Positions 59,041 through 64,000 of a DNA stretch of 64,000 bases are shown in pieces. The DNA is from Acholoe squamosa (taxonomy: Eukaryota; Annelida; Polychaeta; Phyllodocida; Polynoidae), in assembly GCA_949317995.1 (NCBI GenBank), contig OX439041.1, positions 8,320,001-8,384,000 of the forward strand, read 5' to 3'. The notes below the pieces were generated by a model that did not search any database, had not been told where the DNA came from, and worked only from the letters and a program-made list of their open reading frames with translations. The position numbers were made by a program, and so were the translations under genes. The first letter of the stretch is position 1. Each line of letters starts with the position of its first letter.

Positions 59041-59059
59041 GGTTCGAACCGAGCATTTC

Positions 59060-59135
59060 TCGTCAGTCCCTGTGGCTCAATGCACAGGGAGTTGGATTTG
59101 GGATGTGAGACTGCAGGTTCGATCCCTACCCTGGC
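59060..59135 (+). repeat. tRNA-like module (SINE head)
   Basis: A box-like TGGCTCAATGCACAGGG and a perfect B box GGTTCGATCCC 45 bases apart. A second B-box-like GGTTCGAACC is at 59041. The cloverleaf is incomplete. Confidence 0.5.
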
Positions 59136-59196
59136 CTGGAATATTTTGTGGGTTTTAACATGTAACATATGACATGGAAGGACATGAGAGGCATGC

Positions 59197-59239
59197 GGTT
59201 ATCCATGGATAACCTGCACCCGGTTATCCATGGATAACC
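59197..59239. repeat. Two copies of an 18-bp perfect palindrome
   Basis: GGTTATCCATGGATAACC at 59197-59214 and 59222-59239, which together with their flanks (GCATGCGG / CCGCACGC) also form a larger inverted repeat. Confidence 0.9.
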
Positions 59240-59483
59240 GCACGCCTTCCAAAAATCATGCTACAGCATCAATGCTGTGCAATATCGACAGATATGTGGA
59301 TGGGAATAGCCACCAAAAAGCACTGTGTAACCCAGAAATCGTGGTATAATTCAAGATAACCATTGGGATGTAGGTTTACATCTAGGTTTAGCGGAAGGTT
59401 TCATGAGAGTTCTCCACGCATTTGACCACACAGAACATGACCACTATATACAGCTAGACAGTGATACAGAAGACAAAAGTTTA

Positions 59484-61555
59484 TCATTGAGATTTAGGTT
59501 TAGATCTTTGTTTATGGCCAGGTTTCTGCAAACTTTTAAGGCTATAAGGAGGTGTTGTCCGCTTCTGCCTACAACACGAACGACACAGACAGCAGAACAA
59601 CTTACACACCACATACATCAATACACCAACCACTGCTATCACAAACAACATAATGTCTACTGCCCAGAACTGGTAAAATGGCAGGTCAATACTCACTGGA
59701 CGTAGCTCCTTATAGCCGTACTTAACAACACGTTCTATCCAATACACGGCTGTTTCCATCGGTGTCATGGGACGATCACTCGCCTGGAGTAGGAAGGATC
59801 TCCAAGTATATGAGCAATGCCATCAGAGATGGACTGTGAGAGTCGACAGTTTTAGGGTTATCCCTATACCATGGGCGTGGACTGGTTACCAGATTTAGTC
59901 TGTGTAGGTGTTATCCATATGTTATAGAAGGGTGAGAAACTAAAGGGAACAGTGCTGCCCTCTGGTGCCTTTATTTGCTATGCCCAGACCTTGATTACGG
60001 AGGTGAGGGGTTACTTTGGCAAAGTCACCACTCACCTCCGTAATCAAGGTCTGTGCATAGCAAATAAAGGCACCAGGGGGCAGCATTGTTCCCTTTAGTT
60101 TCTCACCCTTCTATAGCATAAGGATAACACCTACACAGACCAAACATGGTAACCAGTCCACGCCCGTGCCCTATACCGTGATACTCTGCACGTTTAGCAT
60201 TGTGGATTTGGTCAGCAAACATAGGGAGTCCAACCATGGGTACACCATGACATAAAGCCTCAAACTGACCATTGGCCCCACAGTGAGTGATGAACAAATG
60301 AGTGTTTGGGTGCCCAAGCAGGTCGTTCTGTGGTATCCACTTCAGTAGATGAACATGCTCTGGTATATCCCTCAGGTCTGTATCAGTGTGTCGCATAATG
60401 ACGGTCTGAGGTAGCTTACGGAAGGAGTCCATGAGGACTTTCATCAGGCGTTTTGAGAGAATGAACTGGGAACCAAAAGAGACAATAATAAGACCAGAAT
60501 TAGCAGCATCAGCCCAAGCCTTGAGATCACCTGTCAGGGGGTCAGCTGGTTTTGTATTTAACCCACCAACATTGATGACACTGGGCACTGTTACCTTAGC
60601 ATAATCTATAACATTATCAGACATTACCTACCATACCCTACTCTCACCTGCAATCTGGGACAGTGACTTGTATGGCCGATCACCAGTGTATATCACTACT
60701 AGGTTGTCATCATTGGATGGCAGTAGAAATGACATGGAGAATCGTTCTGCAATTAGTACAGCAAAGTTCTTTAGACGTTCTGAAAATGTCATTTTAGCTG
60801 TCACTCCACTATTCATCATAGGGTAGATGGACGGTATGGTTGGGACACCAGCTTCATAAGCATTGAATATAGCTGTTGTAGAGATGATCGGTTTGCCCAG
60901 TATATATGCCAAAACATAAACATGCTTATTGAATACACTTCCCTGAGCTATGATCACATCAAAGTCCATCTTCTTCATCTTACATATTGCCTTCTGGTCT
61001 GAAAGGGCATGTTCAACCTCAACCTTAAATAGCGGGTATTTAGACTTGAGATGTGGAATGAGATCTGATAACCCTACATCCCCTTTCTCTAGTAATTTAG
61101 TAACTCCACCAGCCCAATGCTCTGAATCCTGGAAGCAGCCTCCTTCAGTGTTGTTATACGTGATAAGCTCAATATTAACATTGGTGAGTCGTTTTGTTGC
61201 CTGACAATCACCATTGATGTAAGCGGTGACTTGGTGACCCTTTTCAATCAGGGCCTTTCCAATCTAATATGAAAAAAGTGAAAGTGATCATGACATAAGT
61301 TGTATATGGTTAGAAAACATTTTATCTGAATTAAACATGCTAGAGTGTTCAACCCTGCCTATTGTGCGATCTTTGTGATACTTGTTATATTTGGTTTAAG
61401 TAAGAAAGGTGGAGACCAAGTGGAGAGCTTACCTTTGCATAGGTCAGGGTGTGCCTAGTCCCAACCAAGGGCAGCAGTAGTACCTTGGCGCCATCTGTGT
61501 GTAGTATTGGCACTAACTCAACTACCAACATGACAAGTAGCAAGTTTGTTCCCAT
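59484..61555 (-). pseudogene. UDP-glucuronosyltransferase, broken
   Basis: Membrane-bound ER enzyme that transfers sugar from UDP-sugars to small molecules. Exon 1 (61555-61433) has a signal peptide (MGTNLLLVMLVVELVPILH) and the family start AKVLLLPLVGTRHTLTYAK. Exon 2 begins at 61263 (IGKALIEKGHQVTAY) and runs to about 60165, including GSQF, WIPQNDLLGHP, THCGANGQFEALCHGVPMVG and FADQIHNAKRAEYHGIG, the UDP-sugar-binding signature. The C-terminal part (59850-59484) has RPMTPMETAVYWIERVV, LRPVSIDLPFYQFWAVD, a transmembrane helix and a Cys-rich basic tail. Faults: an in-frame TAG at 60628-60630, a frame break with loss of residues before RPMTP near 59785, and a 300-bp inverted repeat between the sugar-binding and C-terminal parts. 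Splice sites remain good, so inactivation looks recent. Confidence 0.85.
59862..60165. mobile_element. Foldback inside the UGT gene
   Basis: Arms of about 140 bases (GGGCGTGGACTGGTTACC ... CTTGATTACGGAGGTGAG and its inverted copy) around a 20-base spacer. Many small differences separate the arms. It starts at the end of the UGT coding stretch AEYHGIG and replaces the expected continuation. Confidence 0.85.
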
Positions 61556-61684
61556 CTTGCCTGTGAGAAGGATAGCATAAGAGAATGCCTCTGTAGAGTA
61601 GTATAGTATGTAACGGAACGGGACTATAGCTAATCTAAGGATATTACTCACTGGGGATGCAGCCCAGCAAATCCTAGTGAACAT

Positions 61685-62230
61685 GAGTCATGTTGGGTGA
61701 GGAATGTGTGAGTACATTGAGTGATAACGAATAATGTCATTTTGTGTGATACACTGTCAACTCTCACTCAGCTTGACAAACCTTCACTAACTTCAGTAAG
61801 ACCTGAGAGAGCATGCGTCAACATGTGTCAATACTTCTCAACTCTTACACCACTTCACATGTCTTCACTCATTGCCATAAAGATGTGAGGGGAACTGGGT
61901 GAGCAAGTGTCAACATGTGTCAATGCTTGTCAACCCTCACACAGCTTCACATGTCTTCACTCATTTCCATAAAGATGTGAGGGGAACTGGGTGAGCAAAT
62001 GTCAATATGTGTCAATATTTGTCAACTCTCACCCAACCTCACATGTCTTCACTCATTTCCATAAGGATGTGATGGCAACTGGGTGAGCATTCGTCAATAC
62101 TTGTCAACTCTCAGGCAGCTTCACATGTCTTCACTTACTTCAATAAAGATGTGAGGGGACCAGGGTGAGCACATGTCAACATGTGTTAATACTTGTCAAC
62201 TCTCACCTAGCATGACATTTCTTCACCAAG
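61685..62230. repeat. About 93-bp satellite, four to five units
   Basis: Units contain GTCAACATGTGTCAATAC, TCAACTCTCAC, CTTCACATGTCTTCACTCA and AAGATGTGAGGGGAACTGGG. They run from about 61760 to 62230 with some length variation. Related words recur at 62660-62735 and 63420-63560. It lies upstream of the UGT relic. Confidence 0.85.
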
Positions 62231-63060
62231 CCTTCAACAATAAGAGACTATGGAAACTGTATGGATTCTCATGGCTTGTACTTTGCGGAGTGGGCTTATT
62301 GAGTAAATGTCAATATGAGAATTTATGTTTCACAGAGCAAATTTTTTTCTTACATGGCATGAAATACATATGAATCAGGAACATAATGATAGCCAAGTAT
62401 ATGTGATTTAGTGCATACATTAGACATAATAGCTCATTTGTTTTGTCTATGGGACATAGCACTGAATTGGAATTGCATATGTTTTACATGATATCTAAGT
62501 ATCTGTTTATCCTGGTTTGATGGGATATGAAGGTTAAATGTCTACTGATCAGCTAGGTCACAGCTGATTAGAGCAAATATACAGGAACTCTTCATAGGCT
62601 GGTTAAAAAACTCTGTATTGAGTGATAATAGGGGCAGATACTTTGTCCAACATTAGCATGACAGACTGTGTGAGGAGATGTGAGCATGCGTCAAGATTCG
62701 CCAACTCTCACCTACCATTACAGAACTTCACGCACAATGACACATTATGTACTATTCTGTGTTTTGATTGGTCCATTTCAAATTTCCCTCCCATTTCTTT
62801 GTTCTCCTCCTGCTTTCAAAACAGTCAGGCAGAGGCAGCCATGGAGAACAGATCTTGTGGTAGGTGGTCACACAGTTCTAGATTGATTTGACTTGAAATC
62901 CTATGTGATAAGCATTTATACAGTAACACATTGATATTATCTACAATCCCTGAACATCTATCTTGTTGCTGAATTCAGCTATTTGTCTCAACACCCCAAA
63001 TTAATGTAGACCTTTCTATGTGAGCAAGGCTCAGGGAAATTCTGGGGGATTCAGGCTGCC
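62231..63060. other. Spacer, no confident gene
   Basis: AGCCATGGAGAACAG at 62839 is an ATG in good context followed by GTAGGT after 21 bases, but no partner exon is visible. Otherwise only dispersed satellite words. Confidence 0.35.
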
Positions 63061-63063
63061 ATA

Positions 63064-63160
63064 TGGGAGTGGTCATTGTTTATCAACTTGGATGTGAGTG
63101 GGTGGTCAAAATTAGATTGCTGCTGTTTGTTTATGACCATTTTTTATCATTTCAACAGGC
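63064..63160. repeat. Fragment related to the 24879 MITE
   Basis: TGGGAGTGGTCATTGTTTATCAAC matches the terminal repeat of the TTA-flanked MITE at 24879-25165 with two changes; TTTATGACCATTTTTTATCA at 63130 may be its decayed inverted partner. Confidence 0.45.
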
Positions 63161-63629
63161 ATTCTCAAGACTGATACAAGGAAAATTCAACTCACACAGC
63201 TGACAGAATATCTATCCATTTTCAAGCAAAGTGGGCAACACATGACATGCAGAGGAGAGATATGTTCAATGGGAACCAGCATGAACAGCTGAATTGATGT
63301 TAATAAAGTTATGAAATATCAGAAATCCACAACCACCTGCAACCCCCCTCCCCGCCTATCCCCCACCCACAAATTAGTCTGTGCGTCAATATATGTGAAA
63401 CTGTGTCATGACCCATGTGTCAGTGTGGGTGATAATGTGTGATGACACATGATGTCATCATGTGTCATTGTTGTGAAGGTTCACGCATGTTGACTCAACT
63501 TCACAAATTTGGCTGGGATGTTCACGCATGCGTCATATCTTGTCATGGTCCATGATCACCCACGCGTTGAGTCCTAAGAGCGCATTAGGTGAGGCTGGCG
63601 CAGCATGACAAAAGTTGACACAGATTTGC

Positions 63630-63960
63630 TGGGAGTCCTCCCTTTTGGCGGAAAATTCAAATGTGGGGTCACATGACCTAGACCCCCTGTGATGTGGCAC
63701 CAAAATGGACCAATCAGAACCCTCCCTTTTGGCAGGAAATTAAAAATGGTCACGTGACTAAACCCCCTGTGGTGTGCTGCCAAAATGGCACCCTCTGATT
63801 GGCTGGCTGTTTAGGTCATGTGACCTCTATTATGCAAATAAGGTCACATGACCCTAATTTGAATGGACCAATCAGAGGTCATCATTTTGGTGGGATATTT
63901 GAAAAATTTGGTTACATGAATTTTTTGCCAAAATGGAGACCTCTGACTGGTTAGCTGTCC
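63630..63960. promoter_or_regulatory. Repeat unit with CCAAT, E-box and octamer motifs
   Basis: About 90-bp units (CCCTCCCTTTTGGC, GTCACATGACC or GTCACGTGAC, ACCCCCTGTGRTGTG, CCAAAATGG) occur twice directly and once partly inverted. They bring CCAATCAG or ATTGGCTGG boxes near 63708, 63799 and 63870, a palindromic E-box GTCACGTGAC near 63750 and an octamer ATGCAAAT near 63832. No gene follows within the window, so this may be repeat-borne. Confidence 0.45.
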
Positions 63961-64000
63961 ACACATCATACGGTCAGCTGTATGCAAGCAAGTAGTTATG

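Overview
The window is animal nuclear DNA. It has short spliced exons with GT/AG borders, AATAAA signals and long AT-rich spacers, and is crowded with DNA transposons, foldback elements and satellites. Host gene relics belong to metazoan families: a rhodopsin-class GPCR, an SLC16-type monocarboxylate transporter and a UDP-glucuronosyltransferase. An invertebrate deuterostome (hemichordate, echinoderm or lancelet-like) fits, but the sequence alone does not fix the taxon. I saw no bacterial operon, no CRISPR array, and no LTR retroelement or Polinton that I could support. All identities quoted are by eye.

Left third (1-15.3 kb): a decayed GPCR gene is split between TM6 and TM7 by a 13.9-kb PIF/Harbinger-class DNA transposon (1127-15045). 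The transposon has an intact spliced DDE transposase on the + strand and two different Myb/SANT-like genes on the - strand. A 3.0-kb block and a 0.8-kb block inside it occur twice, apparently without differences, which means either a very recent rearrangement or an assembly artefact.

Middle left (15.3-31.3 kb): a non-LTR retrotransposon 3' end, MITEs, foldbacks and tandem repeats surround a previously hidden two-exon gene (22736-27673). It encodes a 74-aa protein with two hydrophobic segments. Its 4.7-kb intron is packed with terminal-inverted-repeat elements, one of which carries a 190-200-bp satellite.

Middle (31.3-36 kb): a four-exon gene on the - strand (34295-31823) encodes a 66-aa secreted peptide with a signal sequence, paired CxxC motifs and a poly-glycine tail. 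All splice phases agree and a TATA box precedes it. This is the best candidate for an undescribed gene in the window.

Middle right (36.6-43 kb): a 3.14-kb tandem duplication contains a 23-bp minisatellite. Then come two MITEs (43.1-44.2 kb), several foldbacks, and at 47.2-52.3 kb an extraordinary 5-kb inverted structure. That structure is almost entirely a 10/11-bp satellite that flips strand at about 50,669.

Right part (52-64 kb): a broken monocarboxylate transporter, tRNA-derived SINE-like modules, a broken UDP-glucuronosyltransferase containing an inverted repeat, a 93-bp satellite and a CCAAT/E-box-rich repeat. The window's protein genes do not form one pathway. What unites it is heavy transposon load, with at least ten palindromic or foldback units.
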